Source of the DNA: CAVXZE01 sp964615365
Lineage (GTDB): Bacteria; Myxococcota_A; UBA9160; UBA6930
Assembly (NCBI GenBank): GCA_964615365.1
Contig: CAZTOU010000012.1
Span: forward strand, 1-64,000
Direction of reading: 5' to 3'
Length of the DNA stretch: 64,000 nt
In this document: one piece after another, positions 53,371 to 61,929 of the stretch
Layout: each line of letters opens with the position of its first letter
Position numbering within the stretch: the first letter of the stretch is position 1
Notes under the pieces: generated by a model
Told to the model about the DNA's origin: nothing
The model's input: only the letters and a program-made list of their open reading frames with translations
Database searches by the model: none
Translations under genes and position numbers: made by a program

Positions 53371-54015
53371 GTGCCTTTGCCCTTCGGCAAGACGAAAGCA
53401 CTCGAGACCGAGGTCGACCACTTCCTCGACCAGATCACCAAAGGCACGCTGTGCATGCGGGAGGCGCTCCGTTCCTATCTGAGCGGTGACGACGAGGGCT
53501 TTCAGAGCAGGCTGGAGATGGTGCGCGAATACGAGCACCGCGCCGACGAGCTGCGCAAGAGCGTGGAATCGGCCCTGTATACGTATTCGCTGATCCCGGA
53601 GTCCAGCGCCGACGTGATGGCGCTGCTGGAGAACCTCGACGATGTGATCGACTGCGCCAAGCACATCCTCGAAGACTTCGAGGTGCAGAGTCCCGATGTC
53701 GAGGTCGGCTATCTGGACCAGTTCGCCGAGCTCACCAGCAAGAGCGTCCACGCCGTGGAGCACGTGGTGGATGCCGCGCGCTGCTTCTTCCGCAATGAGA
53801 GCCGGCTGCGCGACTGCATCGCCAAGGTCGAGTTCTACGAGAAGGAGGTGGATCAGGCCGGACTGCGCCTCAAGAAGACGATCTACGAGTCCGACATGGA
53901 TCTGGCGCGCAAGCACCACATGCGTTACTTCGCCGACGCCCTCGAGTCGCTGTCGGACATCGCCGAGGGGGTGGGCGAGCGCCTCGTCATCGCCAGCATC
54001 AAGCGCTCGGCATAG
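53371..54015 (+). CDS. DUF47/PhoU-like phosphate transport regulator
   Basis: The 214-residue all-helical protein (GTG 53371, GGAG site) shows the DUF47 pattern: MREALRSYLSGDDEGFQSRL, then VREYEHRADELRKSVESALY, LLENLDDVIDCAKHILEDFE and ALESLSDIAEGVGERLVI. The acidic ExxxD motifs bind metals in PhoU-like proteins. DUF47 genes almost always precede a PiT transporter, as here (6 bases), and are thought to control its activity. Confidence 0.9.
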   Translation: MPLPFGKTKALETEVDHFLDQITKGTLCMREALRSYLSGDDEGFQSRLEMVREYEHRADELRKSVESALYTYSLIPESSADVMALLENLDDVIDCAKHILEDFEVQSPDVEVGYLDQFAELTSKSVHAVEHVVDAARCFFRNESRLRDCIAKVEFYEKEVDQAGLRLKKTIYESDMDLARKHHMRYFADALESLSDIAEGVGERLVIASIKRSA

Positions 54016-54021
54016 CGGCTC

Positions 54022-55527
54022 ATGTTCCTGGTGTTTCTCCTCAGCGGCCTCTTCCTCGGCTGGTCCCTGGGCGCCAACGACGCTGCCAACGTCTACGGCA
54101 CGGCGGTGGGCACGCGGATGATCAGATTCCGCACTGCAGCGATCCTATGTAGCGTCTTCGTCATCCTCGGCGCCGTCATCGGCGGCTCGGGCGCCTCGCA
54201 CACGCTGGGCCAGCTCGGCTCGGTGAACGCGCCGCCGGGCGCCTTCACCGTGGCGCTGGCCGCGGCGCTCTCCGTCACCTGGATGACTCGCCTCGGGATT
54301 CCCGTCTCGACGTCGCAGGCCGTCGTCGGGGCCATCATCGGATGGAATCTCTTCTCGGGGTCGCTCACCGATCTCAGCACCCTCACCAAGATCGTCGGAT
54401 CCTGGATCCTCTGCCCGATTCTCGCTGCCATCTTCGCCATGCTCCTCCTCAAGCTCACCCAGGGCTCTTTGCGTGTCCTCCACCTGCACCTCTTTCGCGT
54501 CGACTCCCTCACCCGCTACGGGCTGATCCTCGCCGGGGCCTTCGCCTCGTACAGCCTGGGCGCCAACAACATCGCCAACGTGATGGGCGTCTTCGTTCCA
54601 TCGGCGCCCTTTGGCGACCTCGATGCCTTCGGGCTGTTTCAGATGAGCCCCGCCCAGCAGCTCTTCCTGATCGGCGGGATCGCCATCGCCGTCGGCGTCT
54701 TCACCTACTCGAAGCGCGTGATGCTCACAGTCGGATCGGAGCTGTTCCGGCTCTCTCCGCTCTCCGCCCTGATCGTGGTCCTCGCCCAGGCGCTGGTGCT
54801 GTTCCTGTTTTCCTCCGAGAGCCTCGAGCACTGGCTCTCATCACAGGGCCTTCCGACCATCCCGTTGGTGCCCGTCTCGAGCTCGCAGGCGGTGATCGGC
54901 GCCATCATCGGCATCGGCCTCGCCAAGGGCGGGCGCAACATCCGGCTGGGCGTCCTGGGCAGGATCTCCTCGGGCTGGCTCGCCACGCCGGTGATCTCCG
55001 CGGCCATCACCTTCGTGCTGCTCTTCTTCGTCCAGAATGTCTTCTCGCAGCAGGTCTTCACGCCCGTGCGCTACCAGCTTTCCAACGAGGTCGCCGATAA
55101 ACTCGCTGACGACGGCCTCTACCACGACTCGCTGGCGGCGCTCGTCGACCGCGATTTCGAGACGGCTACGGGGTTCTCCGACGCCGTGGAAAGGTGCCTC
55201 GGCTCCACCGCGGGACTGGAGGCCATCGTCTCCCGCTCGAGGCTCCACTCGATGGAGATCGACGCCGAGCGAGCGGAGGCGCTCCAGGAGCAGAGCTGGC
55301 TCACCGCGCGCGAGCAGGCAGCCGTCCTCATGCTCCGGGGCCGGCGCTTCCGCTACGCCTGGCAGCTCGACGATGCGCTGGCCGCCCTCTCGAAGGACTG
55401 GCGTCCAAGGCCACCGACGACGAGGAACAAGCTTCACAACAAGGCGCTCCGCGCCAGGTTGGAGCGACTCGAGCACTGGTTCGCGCTTCCGCAGCAGCCT
55501 CCCCCAAGAGACGCTGGACGCCGCTGA
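54022..55527 (+). CDS. PiT-family inorganic phosphate transporter
   Basis: The 501-residue membrane protein has the duplicated PiT signature: GANDAANVYGTAVGTRMI near the N-terminus and GANNIANVMG in the middle, each followed by PVSTSQAVVGAIIGWN or PVSSSQAVIGAIIGIG. About ten membrane helices span roughly 1-350. It imports phosphate (as metal-phosphate) with protons or sodium. A soluble C-terminal extension of about 150 residues (from about 350, rich in Glu/Arg helices) is longer than in basic PiT proteins. It is co-transcribed with DUF47. Confidence 0.92.
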   Translation: MFLVFLLSGLFLGWSLGANDAANVYGTAVGTRMIRFRTAAILCSVFVILGAVIGGSGASHTLGQLGSVNAPPGAFTVALAAALSVTWMTRLGIPVSTSQAVVGAIIGWNLFSGSLTDLSTLTKIVGSWILCPILAAIFAMLLLKLTQGSLRVLHLHLFRVDSLTRYGLILAGAFASYSLGANNIANVMGVFVPSAPFGDLDAFGLFQMSPAQQLFLIGGIAIAVGVFTYSKRVMLTVGSELFRLSPLSALIVVLAQALVLFLFSSESLEHWLSSQGLPTIPLVPVSSSQAVIGAIIGIGLAKGGRNIRLGVLGRISSGWLATPVISAAITFVLLFFVQNVFSQQVFTPVRYQLSNEVADKLADDGLYHDSLAALVDRDFETATGFSDAVERCLGSTAGLEAIVSRSRLHSMEIDAERAEALQEQSWLTAREQAAVLMLRGRRFRYAWQLDDALAALSKDWRPRPPTTRNKLHNKALRARLERLEHWFALPQQPPPRDAGRR

Positions 55528-55569
55528 CAGATCCTCTACGGTGAGCGGGCTGCGGAGTGGAGGGAGCAG

Positions 55570-56994
55570 GTGCGGGCAGAGCTGGAGCGATTCTTCGAGC
55601 CCAGGAGCGTCGCCATCGTCGGTGTCTCCAAGGGAGGCTTCCGCTTCGGGGGCATGAGCTTCCTGCGGAAGCTGCAGGAGGCCGGCTATCGGGGAAAGAT
55701 CTATCCGATCAATCCCAAGGCCGAAGAGCTGGGGGGACTCCGGGCCTATCCGAATCTCACGTCCCTTCCCGAGGTGCCCGATCTGGGCATCGTCTGCGTC
55801 GCCGCGAGGCTGGTCCCCTCGGTTCTCGAGGAGTGCGGTCGCATGGGGCTCCGTCACGTTCACGTGCTGACCGCCGGATTCCGGGAGACGGCGACCCGGG
55901 AGGGAATCGAGCTCGAGGCGCGGATCCAGTCCATCTCGAAGGAGCAGGGACTGCTGGTCATCGGCCCGAACTGCATGGGCCCCTACTCCCCCCCCGTCGG
56001 CCTCACCGCCTGGGGGGCGATTCCGGGAAGGAGTGGTCCCCTCGGCATCGTCTCGCAGAGCGGCGCCATCACCCAGCGTCTCACCGAGTACGCCCTGTCG
56101 CTCGGAATCGGCACCCGCAAGGCGGTGAGCTTCGGCAATGCGGCCGTCCTCGACGAGGCCGATTTCCTCGAGCTGATGGCCGCGGATCCGCAGATTCGGG
56201 TGATCGCCATGTACCTCGAGAGCCTCCGGGACGGGAAGCGCTTTCTTCGCCTCGCGAAGGAGGTGAACCAGAAGAAGCCCCTCATCATCTGGAAGGGCGG
56301 CGAGAGCGAGGCCGGCGCAGCGACGGCCGCATCTCACACCGGCGCCCTGGCCAGCGAGTGGCGAGTCTGGGAGGCGTTCTTTCGTCAGACCGGCGCGACC
56401 GCGGTGCGTTCGATGGACGAGTGGGCGGACGCCATCCTCGCCTTCGCCAACCTCCCGGCGCCGGCCGGGAAGGGTGTCTTCGTGGTGGGGGGTGGCGGGG
56501 GAAACAGCGTGGGCAACGGCGACGCCTGCGCCCGCGAGGGGCTCGATGTGCCCCGCCTGTCCGAGGTCACCATGGAGCGCCTGCGCGAGAGCGTGCCCGC
56601 GGCCGGCTCCATCGCCGGGAACCCTCTCGACATGTTCCGGGTCTTCCAGGATTCCGAATACCTGGGAGAGATCCTGGATCTCGCCTATCGGGATCCCGCC
56701 ATCGGGATGGTCCTCATCGACCGGATCATCCCGAGAAAGATCTTCCACCTGCCCGACCTGCCCGATCCGACACCGGAAACGATCCGGGTGCTGAAGAGCA
56801 AGAGGGAGCCCAAGCCGACCGTCTTCTCGATCGACTCCGGAGGGGGAGATCCGGAGCTGGCGCAGCAGGGGGCCGCCCTCCGAGCGCAGCTCTGCAGCGC
56901 GGGAATACCGGCCTATCCAGCCGCGAGAAGAGCGGCCCGGGCGCTGGAACGCCTTCATCGCTATCACGCCGTGAGAAGAGCCCACTTCGGCTGA
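55570..56994 (+). CDS. CoA-binding, NDP-forming acyl-CoA synthetase-like protein (alpha-type)
   Basis: The 474-residue protein starts at GTG 55570 (GGAGGGAG site). Its N-terminus is a CoA-binding Rossmann domain (FFEPRSVAIVGVSKGGFRFG, then GPNCMGPYSPP), followed by succinyl-CoA-ligase-like domains with SQSGAITQRLTEYALSLGIG and SHTGALASEWRVWEAFF, where the His corresponds to the phosphohistidine of ADP-forming acyl-CoA synthetases. The ATP-grasp (beta) domain is absent and no separate beta subunit follows. It opens an operon with split transketolase genes. The reaction and acyl group are unknown. Confidence 0.78.
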   Translation: MRAELERFFEPRSVAIVGVSKGGFRFGGMSFLRKLQEAGYRGKIYPINPKAEELGGLRAYPNLTSLPEVPDLGIVCVAARLVPSVLEECGRMGLRHVHVLTAGFRETATREGIELEARIQSISKEQGLLVIGPNCMGPYSPPVGLTAWGAIPGRSGPLGIVSQSGAITQRLTEYALSLGIGTRKAVSFGNAAVLDEADFLELMAADPQIRVIAMYLESLRDGKRFLRLAKEVNQKKPLIIWKGGESEAGAATAASHTGALASEWRVWEAFFRQTGATAVRSMDEWADAILAFANLPAPAGKGVFVVGGGGGNSVGNGDACAREGLDVPRLSEVTMERLRESVPAAGSIAGNPLDMFRVFQDSEYLGEILDLAYRDPAIGMVLIDRIIPRKIFHLPDLPDPTPETIRVLKSKREPKPTVFSIDSGGGDPELAQQGAALRAQLCSAGIPAYPAARRAARALERLHRYHAVRRAHFG

Positions 56995-57039
56995 GGCCCC
57001 CCTTCGAAAAGCGAGACGCCACCATCTGGGAGGAAATGG

Positions 57040-57852
57040 ATGTCGGACTCCACACTCGTGCGGGCTCTGGAAGAGCGCGCGACGACGCTCCGCAAGCACC
57101 TCCTGACCATGGCCTCGGGCGGGCGGTCCATCCATCTCGGCGGCTCCAGCTCGATCGCCGAGATCATGGCCACCCTGTTCTTCCACGCCCTGGAGGTCGA
57201 GGGCGGCGACCGTCCGAGGGATCACTTCATCCTCAGCAAGGGACACGCGGTGCACGCTCTCCACGCCTGCCTCGCCGAGCTGGGCAAGGTCGACCCCAGT
57301 GAATTCACGACCCTCGCCCGGCCGGGGACCCGCCTGGCGGGACACCCGAGCCTAAAGGCTCCCCTGGTCGAGTTTGCGACCGGATCGCTGGGGCACGGTC
57401 TTTCGGTGGGAATCGGGATCGCTCTGGCGGAGCAGCTCGACGGTCTCCCCTCCAAGACCGTCGTGCTGATGGGGGATGGCGAGCTGCAGGAAGGCTCGGT
57501 CTGGGAAGCGGCACTCTGTGCGCCCCGCTTCGGGCTCGCGAACCTGCTCGCCATCGTGGACCGCAACGGACTCCAGGCGGCCGCCCATGTCGACGACCTC
57601 CTGCCCCTGGAGCCCCTGGAAGAGAAGTGGCAAAGCTTCCGCTGGAACACCCGGGTGATCGACGGACACGACGTGCGGGCGATCCTGGGTGCTCTGGAGC
57701 AGTTCCCCGCCCGGGAGGGTCCCACGGTGCTCATCGCCGACACGGTAAAGGGCAAGGGATTCCCAAGCGTGGAGGGGCGGCGCCGGGCCCACTTCACGAC
57801 ACTGGCCGAGGGGGAGATCGAGGAAGCTCTCGCGGCACTGGAGGCGGACTGA
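57040..57852 (+). CDS. Transketolase, N-terminal (ThDP pyrophosphate-binding) subunit
   Basis: The 270-residue subunit shows GGSSSIAEIMATLFFHAL, FILSKGHAVHALHACL, the GSLGHGLSVGIGIAL turn and the ThDP motif GDGELQEGSVWEAA...N. Together with the next gene it rebuilds a full transketolase that moves two-carbon ketol units between sugars. The ATG at 57040 has an AGGAGG-like site (GGGAGGAAA). Its stop overlaps the next start (TGATG). Split transketolases occur in archaea and in special sugar pathways. Confidence 0.88.
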   Translation: MSDSTLVRALEERATTLRKHLLTMASGGRSIHLGGSSSIAEIMATLFFHALEVEGGDRPRDHFILSKGHAVHALHACLAELGKVDPSEFTTLARPGTRLAGHPSLKAPLVEFATGSLGHGLSVGIGIALAEQLDGLPSKTVVLMGDGELQEGSVWEAALCAPRFGLANLLAIVDRNGLQAAAHVDDLLPLEPLEEKWQSFRWNTRVIDGHDVRAILGALEQFPAREGPTVLIADTVKGKGFPSVEGRRRAHFTTLAEGEIEEALAALEAD

Positions 57853-58769
57853 TGCTGGGTTTCGAGTGCGTCTTCGCGCAGGGCGGAGTGCTGACGGAAA
57901 TGGCGGAGAAGAACCCCGACCTCGTCGTGCTCTCCCAGGATCTCGGCCCGCTTCGCCCCTTCGCCAAGCGTTTCCCGGACCGCTTCTTCGACGTGGGAAT
58001 CAGCGAAGCCAACCTGATCGGCGTCGCCGCTGGCCTCGCGCACGCGGGCAAGCTGCCCTTCGTGCTGGCGATGGCCTCCTTCGTCAGCATGCGGGCCTTC
58101 GAGCAGCTCCGAACCGATTGCGGGTACAACCGCAACCACATCGTGATCCTCGCCCCCTGCTCCGGCCTCGAGGCCGGCCACTGGGGCCCCACCCACCACG
58201 CGGTCGAGGACCTCGCGCTGCTGCGGATGATTCCCGGCATGACGGTCCTGTGTCCGGCGGATCCGGCGGAGACCACCCGCGCCGTCGTGGCTGCGGCCGA
58301 GGTGGAAGGTCCCGTCTACGTTCGCATCGGTTATCTTCTGCCGATCGGAGGCTACACGGAGGAGTTCGAGATCGGTCGGGCACCGGTCATGAGAGAAGGC
58401 TCCGAGGTCGCCATCATGGCCACCGGGGCGAGCGTCGCCCAGGCGATCGCGGCCCACGAGCTCCTGAAGAAGGAAGGCATCTCCGCTCGCGTGTTGAACA
58501 TGCACACCATCAAGCCGATCGACCGGGAGGCGATCGAAGCAGCCGCAGCGGAGATCGGCCGCATCCTGACCGTGGAGGAGCACTTCATCGATGGGGGTCT
58601 CGGGGGAGCGGTGGCCGAGGTTCTGGCGGAGTCCGGGACCGGACGTCTCCTCCGACTGGGTCTCCGGGACGAGTTCGTCGTGGACGTGGCGGTCTACCCG
58701 GAGATCCTGAAGCTGGCGGGCCTGGATGCGGCCAGCATCGCCACGGCCGCCCGGTCGCTGGTGATATAG
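57852..58769 (+). CDS. Transketolase, C-terminal (pyrimidine-binding) subunit
   Basis: The 305 residues carry the pyrimidine-binding domain (DLVVLSQDLGP, then RFFDVGISEANLIGVAAGLA with the ThDP-activating Glu, then PFVLAMASFVSMRAFEQLRT) and the C-terminal domain (GSEVAIMATGASVAQAIAAH, NMHTIKPIDREAI). ATG 57852 overlaps the stop of the N-terminal subunit, ensuring equal synthesis. Which sugar phosphates are used cannot be read from sequence; the neighbours are not pentose-phosphate genes. Confidence 0.88.
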   Translation: MLGFECVFAQGGVLTEMAEKNPDLVVLSQDLGPLRPFAKRFPDRFFDVGISEANLIGVAAGLAHAGKLPFVLAMASFVSMRAFEQLRTDCGYNRNHIVILAPCSGLEAGHWGPTHHAVEDLALLRMIPGMTVLCPADPAETTRAVVAAAEVEGPVYVRIGYLLPIGGYTEEFEIGRAPVMREGSEVAIMATGASVAQAIAAHELLKKEGISARVLNMHTIKPIDREAIEAAAAEIGRILTVEEHFIDGGLGGAVAEVLAESGTGRLLRLGLRDEFVVDVAVYPEILKLAGLDAASIATAARSLVI

Positions 58770-58770
58770 G

Positions 58771-59157
58771 ATGAGCGACGTTCGGAGTCGCGTCTGGAAC
58801 CGGTCGCGAGCGCGCGCCCGCGCCGTCCTTCGGCGGCTCTTCGGCTCGCTCCTCCTCTGCGCGCTGCTCTTCGTTCCTGCTCCGCTCCTCGCCGACGAGC
58901 CCGCTGCGACGCGCATCATCACACTGCGCTGGGAGCATCCGGGAGAAGCGGCCGGCTTCAAGATCTTCACGCGGCACACGGATCAGCAATACGGCGAAGG
59001 CATCGACATCGGCCTCCCCAAAGAGGTGGACGGCGTATTCAGCTACCGTCTCGAGGTCAGCAACCTGGACGCGACCCTCGTCTCGATCTCGGCCTACTCG
59101 CGCGACGGGATCGAGAGCGTCCGCTCCAACGAGGAGATCTACCTGCTGCCGGACTGA
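58771..59157 (+). CDS. Small secreted fibronectin-III-like protein
   Basis: The 128-residue protein starts one base after the transketolase stop. A basic n-region and a hydrophobic core (LLLCALLFVPAPLLA) form a signal peptide cleaved near ADEPA. The mature part, about 85 residues, reads like one FnIII domain: ITLRWEHPGEAAGFKIFTRH, then YRLEVSNLDATLVSISAYSR and SVRSNEEIYLLPD. Such domains usually mediate binding. Its presence within an apparently metabolic operon is odd. Function unknown. Confidence 0.65.
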   Translation: MSDVRSRVWNRSRARARAVLRRLFGSLLLCALLFVPAPLLADEPAATRIITLRWEHPGEAAGFKIFTRHTDQQYGEGIDIGLPKEVDGVFSYRLEVSNLDATLVSISAYSRDGIESVRSNEEIYLLPD

Positions 59158-59174
59158 AGGGGGAGTGCCGACCG

Positions 59175-60683
59175 ATGCCTCGATCTCGCGCCGCCCCCTC
59201 GAATGGGAATCCCGAGCGCCTGAGCCAGAAACACGACGGCGATCGCCCCGGGCTCGTGGTCGTGAAGCGACTCGATGCCCCCCACCCCGAGGAGAGCTTC
59301 ACGCACTACCGCCCGCTGGGACCGGCGATGGTCTCGGCGGTCGGACGCGCGGTCCGGGCCGTTTTCGACGAACTGGGCGGTCCGGCCCTGCTGAAGCCGA
59401 GCGGGGACGTCTACATCAAGCCCAACGCCGTCGACGCTCGGCCCTACACCCACACGCGGCCGGAAGTGGTCCGAGCGGCGATCGAGTACTGGCTCGATGC
59501 CGGAGCGCGGAAGGTCTACCTGTTCGAGAACGCGACCCAGGGGAACTACACGAGGATCGTCTTCGAGGCGACCGGCTACGCCCGCATCTGCCGTGAGACG
59601 GGAGCGAGGCCGATCTACCTCGACGAGGACGAGACGGAGCTCTTCCGCTTTCACGGGAAGAAGTCCGTCGAGGAAGGGGATCCCGATGGGTACGATCAGA
59701 TCGCCTTTCAGATGCCTCGCGTGGTCGCCGAGAAGATGATCCGCGGCCGGGACGAGAACCTCTACGTCAGTCTGCCCAAGCTGAAGACGCACTCGATGGG
59801 CGTCGTCACGCTGGGGATCAAGAACCAGTGGGGTCTGCCTGCCCACGGCTGCCGGCGCCGCGACCACAACTTCAACCTGCATCACAAACTGGTCGACCTC
59901 CTGGAATACCTTCGGCCCGACCTGACCCTCATCGAGGGCGTGGAGGGAACCATCCACGGTCACTACCCCGCGACTTCGCTGGCGGATCGGTGCGTGAAGC
60001 CGTTCCGGGTCCTGGTCGGAAGCCGCAACGTGGTGGCGGCCGACCTGGTGGGTGCGCGCATCTTCGGTTTCGGAGTCGACGAGGTTCCCCAGCTCGAGCT
60101 GTCCCTGGAGCGCGGATACGGAGGCGGAATCCGAGGGCCCGAAGACATCGCCCTGTCCGGGGACCTGCAGAGCCTGGATCGCGTCGACCTGCTCGGCGAC
60201 ATGCCCGAGGAGGGGAAGTACCCCTTCGACCTGATCGATCATTTCCCCCCCGACCTCCGCGTGGTCCGGGGGGCGCGGCGCGCCTGCAGGGAAGGCTGCA
60301 CCAACAACCCGCTCTCCGTCATGCAGGTCTTCTACGCCGATCACGGCGGAAGGGGCGGCTTCACCTTCGTCCACGGCAAGGGCCACGATTTCCGGGCGAT
60401 CGACGCGATCGAGGGTCGTGTCCTGGTGGTCGGCCCCTGCGCCGTCGCGGAGGTGTCACAGCGGCTCATCGAGCGGTTGGGCCGGCGAAACGTCTATCTG
60501 AGCCAGTACTGCAACGACATCTGCGCCATCACCGAGGCCCTGTTTCACCTGATGAAGGTGAATCCCACCGGTGTGACCCGACTGGGGCCGGTTCGTTCGT
60601 TGTACCCCTATCTGATCGCCCGCCTTCGGGGATCGAACTCACGGGTTCCGCACCTGTTCTCCCACCTGATCAAGAGGGTCTAG
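59175..60683 (+). CDS. DUF362 protein without ferredoxin cluster
   Basis: The 502-residue protein matches the DUF362 pattern: GDVYIKPNAVDARPYTHTRP, then EVVRAAIEYWLDAGARKVYL, NLYVSLPKLKTHSMGVVTLG, GIKNQWGLPAHGCRRRDHNF and LIEGVEGTIHGHYP. Many family members carry a C-terminal CxxCxxCxxxC ferredoxin; here only scattered Cys (for example ACREGC, YCNDIC) are present, so no standard 4Fe-4S site. It closes the CoA-ligase/transketolase operon. Reaction unknown. Confidence 0.75.
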   Translation: MPRSRAAPSNGNPERLSQKHDGDRPGLVVVKRLDAPHPEESFTHYRPLGPAMVSAVGRAVRAVFDELGGPALLKPSGDVYIKPNAVDARPYTHTRPEVVRAAIEYWLDAGARKVYLFENATQGNYTRIVFEATGYARICRETGARPIYLDEDETELFRFHGKKSVEEGDPDGYDQIAFQMPRVVAEKMIRGRDENLYVSLPKLKTHSMGVVTLGIKNQWGLPAHGCRRRDHNFNLHHKLVDLLEYLRPDLTLIEGVEGTIHGHYPATSLADRCVKPFRVLVGSRNVVAADLVGARIFGFGVDEVPQLELSLERGYGGGIRGPEDIALSGDLQSLDRVDLLGDMPEEGKYPFDLIDHFPPDLRVVRGARRACREGCTNNPLSVMQVFYADHGGRGGFTFVHGKGHDFRAIDAIEGRVLVVGPCAVAEVSQRLIERLGRRNVYLSQYCNDICAITEALFHLMKVNPTGVTRLGPVRSLYPYLIARLRGSNSRVPHLFSHLIKRV

Positions 60684-60775
60684 CCCCACGGCGGCATGCC
60701 GCGCCTGACACCGAAGATCGACCTGAACGACCTTGCCGGGATCCTGTTCTACTCTCTGGCTTCAGGAGGAGCGGC

Positions 60776-60964
60776 ATGAAGTGGACACGCAGGGGGCGAA
60801 GTCGGAATCTCGAGGACCTGCGGATCCAGCGCATGTCCACCGGCCGCGTGGCTCCGGAGAAGTTCACGCACGGATCCTCGGACCAGCGCAAACGCTGGTT
60901 CCGGGTCGGATACGAGAGCGGGAAACCCGCCGCCTGTGACACCTTCTCCGCCGAGGTGCGCTAG
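60776..60964 (+). pseudogene. YpfJ-type neutral zinc metallopeptidase reduced to its two ends
   Basis: AGGAGGAGC precedes ATG 60776. The 62 residues start MKWTRRGRSRNLED, the characteristic YpfJ N-terminus, and continue at once with RIQRMSTGRVAPEKFTHGSS, then DQRKRWFRVGYESG and ACDTF, the characteristic YpfJ C-terminus. A normal protein is about 280-300 residues; the membrane helix and the HExxH zinc site are gone. The frame is kept, so a 62-residue peptide could be made. The junction lies near 60818-60825. Confidence 0.72.
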
Positions 60965-60987
60965 CCCTCGGCCCGAGATCGCTCGCT

Positions 60988-61305
60988 CTACTCGGCCGCT
61001 GCCTGGGCCTGTTGCAGCGCGTGCTCGATGGCCATGTTGTCCGGCTCGGCCTCGTGCGCCTTCGTGCAGACCTCGAGCGCCTCGCTCCAGGCGCCCTGGG
61101 CGGCGAGCTCGCTGCACCTCGCCACCGGGTCCTCCATCAGGTCCGTCGCGGCGGCCTCTGCTGCGGCTGCCACGTCGGAAGCGGCCTCCTTGGCCTCCGC
61201 GGCTGCCTCGACCGCGACCTCGGCGGCATCCTCCGCGGTCTCCTGGGCTTGACCGCACGCCAACGGCAGGACGAGTGCGATCAACAGAATTCCGAGAGTC
61301 GTCAT
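60988..61305 (-). CDS. Small alanine-rich lipoprotein
   Basis: I use the second ATG (61305), since AAGGAG lies 6 bases upstream of it but touches the first. The 105 residues begin MTTLGILLIALVLPLACGQA with a lipobox Cys. A long Ala/Glu/Lys helix follows, then a TPR-like helix pair (ELAAQGAWSEALEVCTKAHE, PDNMAIEHALQQA). It is probably an outer-membrane-anchored helical protein. It lies 31 bases downstream of the LysM relic on the same strand, so the two may share a promoter. Function unknown. Confidence 0.68.
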   Translation of the reverse strand: MTTLGILLIALVLPLACGQAQETAEDAAEVAVEAAAEAKEAASDVAAAAEAAATDLMEDPVARCSELAAQGAWSEALEVCTKAHEAEPDNMAIEHALQQAQAAAE

Positions 61306-61336
61306 CCGCATCTCATCTCCTTCTCTCGCGCGCGGC

Positions 61337-61646
61337 TCAGTCCGCGAGCGGCGGAATGCGCAATACCTGGCCCGGGTAGATCTTGTCCGGGTCTTTCAGC
61401 ATCGGCTGGTTGGCCTCGAAGATCTCCGGGTACTTCGAGACATCTCCATAGTACTGCTTGGCGATCTTCGAAAGTGTGTCCCCGGACACAACCCGGTAGT
61501 ACTCGGACGGAGGATCGGGGGAGGCTACACTGAGCTGGTCGTCCACCTGGGCCACCCCCTGGGTGTTGCCGGCCGCCTCGCGGCTCTCGCCAACCTTCTC
61601 GAGGGAGGGACTCGCCCGCCTCCTTCACGAAATCGATCAAGCCCAT
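61337..61646 (-). pseudogene. LysM protein missing its BON domain, frame-shifted
   Basis: ATG 61646 with AGGAGGAG starts MGLIDFVKEAGES, the N-terminus of the small BON-LysM protein family. Twelve codons later that frame becomes nonsense, while a second frame reads GNTQGVAQVDDQLSV and a complete LysM domain (YYRVVSGDTLSKIAKQYYGD, then LKDPDKIYPGQVLRIPPLAD). The usual protein has about 150 residues with a BON domain between these parts. Here most of BON is lost and the two ends are out of frame. An internal GTG at 61555 could still start a LysM-only protein. Confidence 0.65.
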
Positions 61647-61760
61647 GGGGGACTCCTCCTGGATCGGGATACACACGAGTCTAGGAGAGTGCGCCTCCTT
61701 GACAAGCGCGTTTCCCATACTTGGGATCGGGACGACCGCGCGGATTGGGGAGGGGGGGGA

Positions 61761-61783
61761 CGCAACCTCACCGTGAGGTTGCG
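61761..61783. promoter_or_regulatory. Perfect hairpin between LysM relic and ChaN-like gene
   Basis: CGCAACCTCA pairs with TGAGGTTGCG over 10 bases around CCG. There is no T-tract. It sits in the divergent control region, so it may be an operator or an RNA hairpin. Confidence 0.35.
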
Positions 61784-61929
61784 CTCGTCATCCGAGGAAT
61801 CATCGGCGGTGGAAGCGGCGACTCAGACTGATCCCGGCCACACGAGAGACGCTATCTTTGCCGTCGGGCCAGACCCGCTCGCCCGCCTGGCCCCCCTCGA
61901 GTAGTTTCTCCAGAAAGGGCTCGAAAGCC

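Noticed and set aside
59175..60683. 4Fe-4S ferredoxin domain in the DUF362 protein
   Set aside because: No CxxCxxCxxxC motif is present; the Cys residues are scattered.
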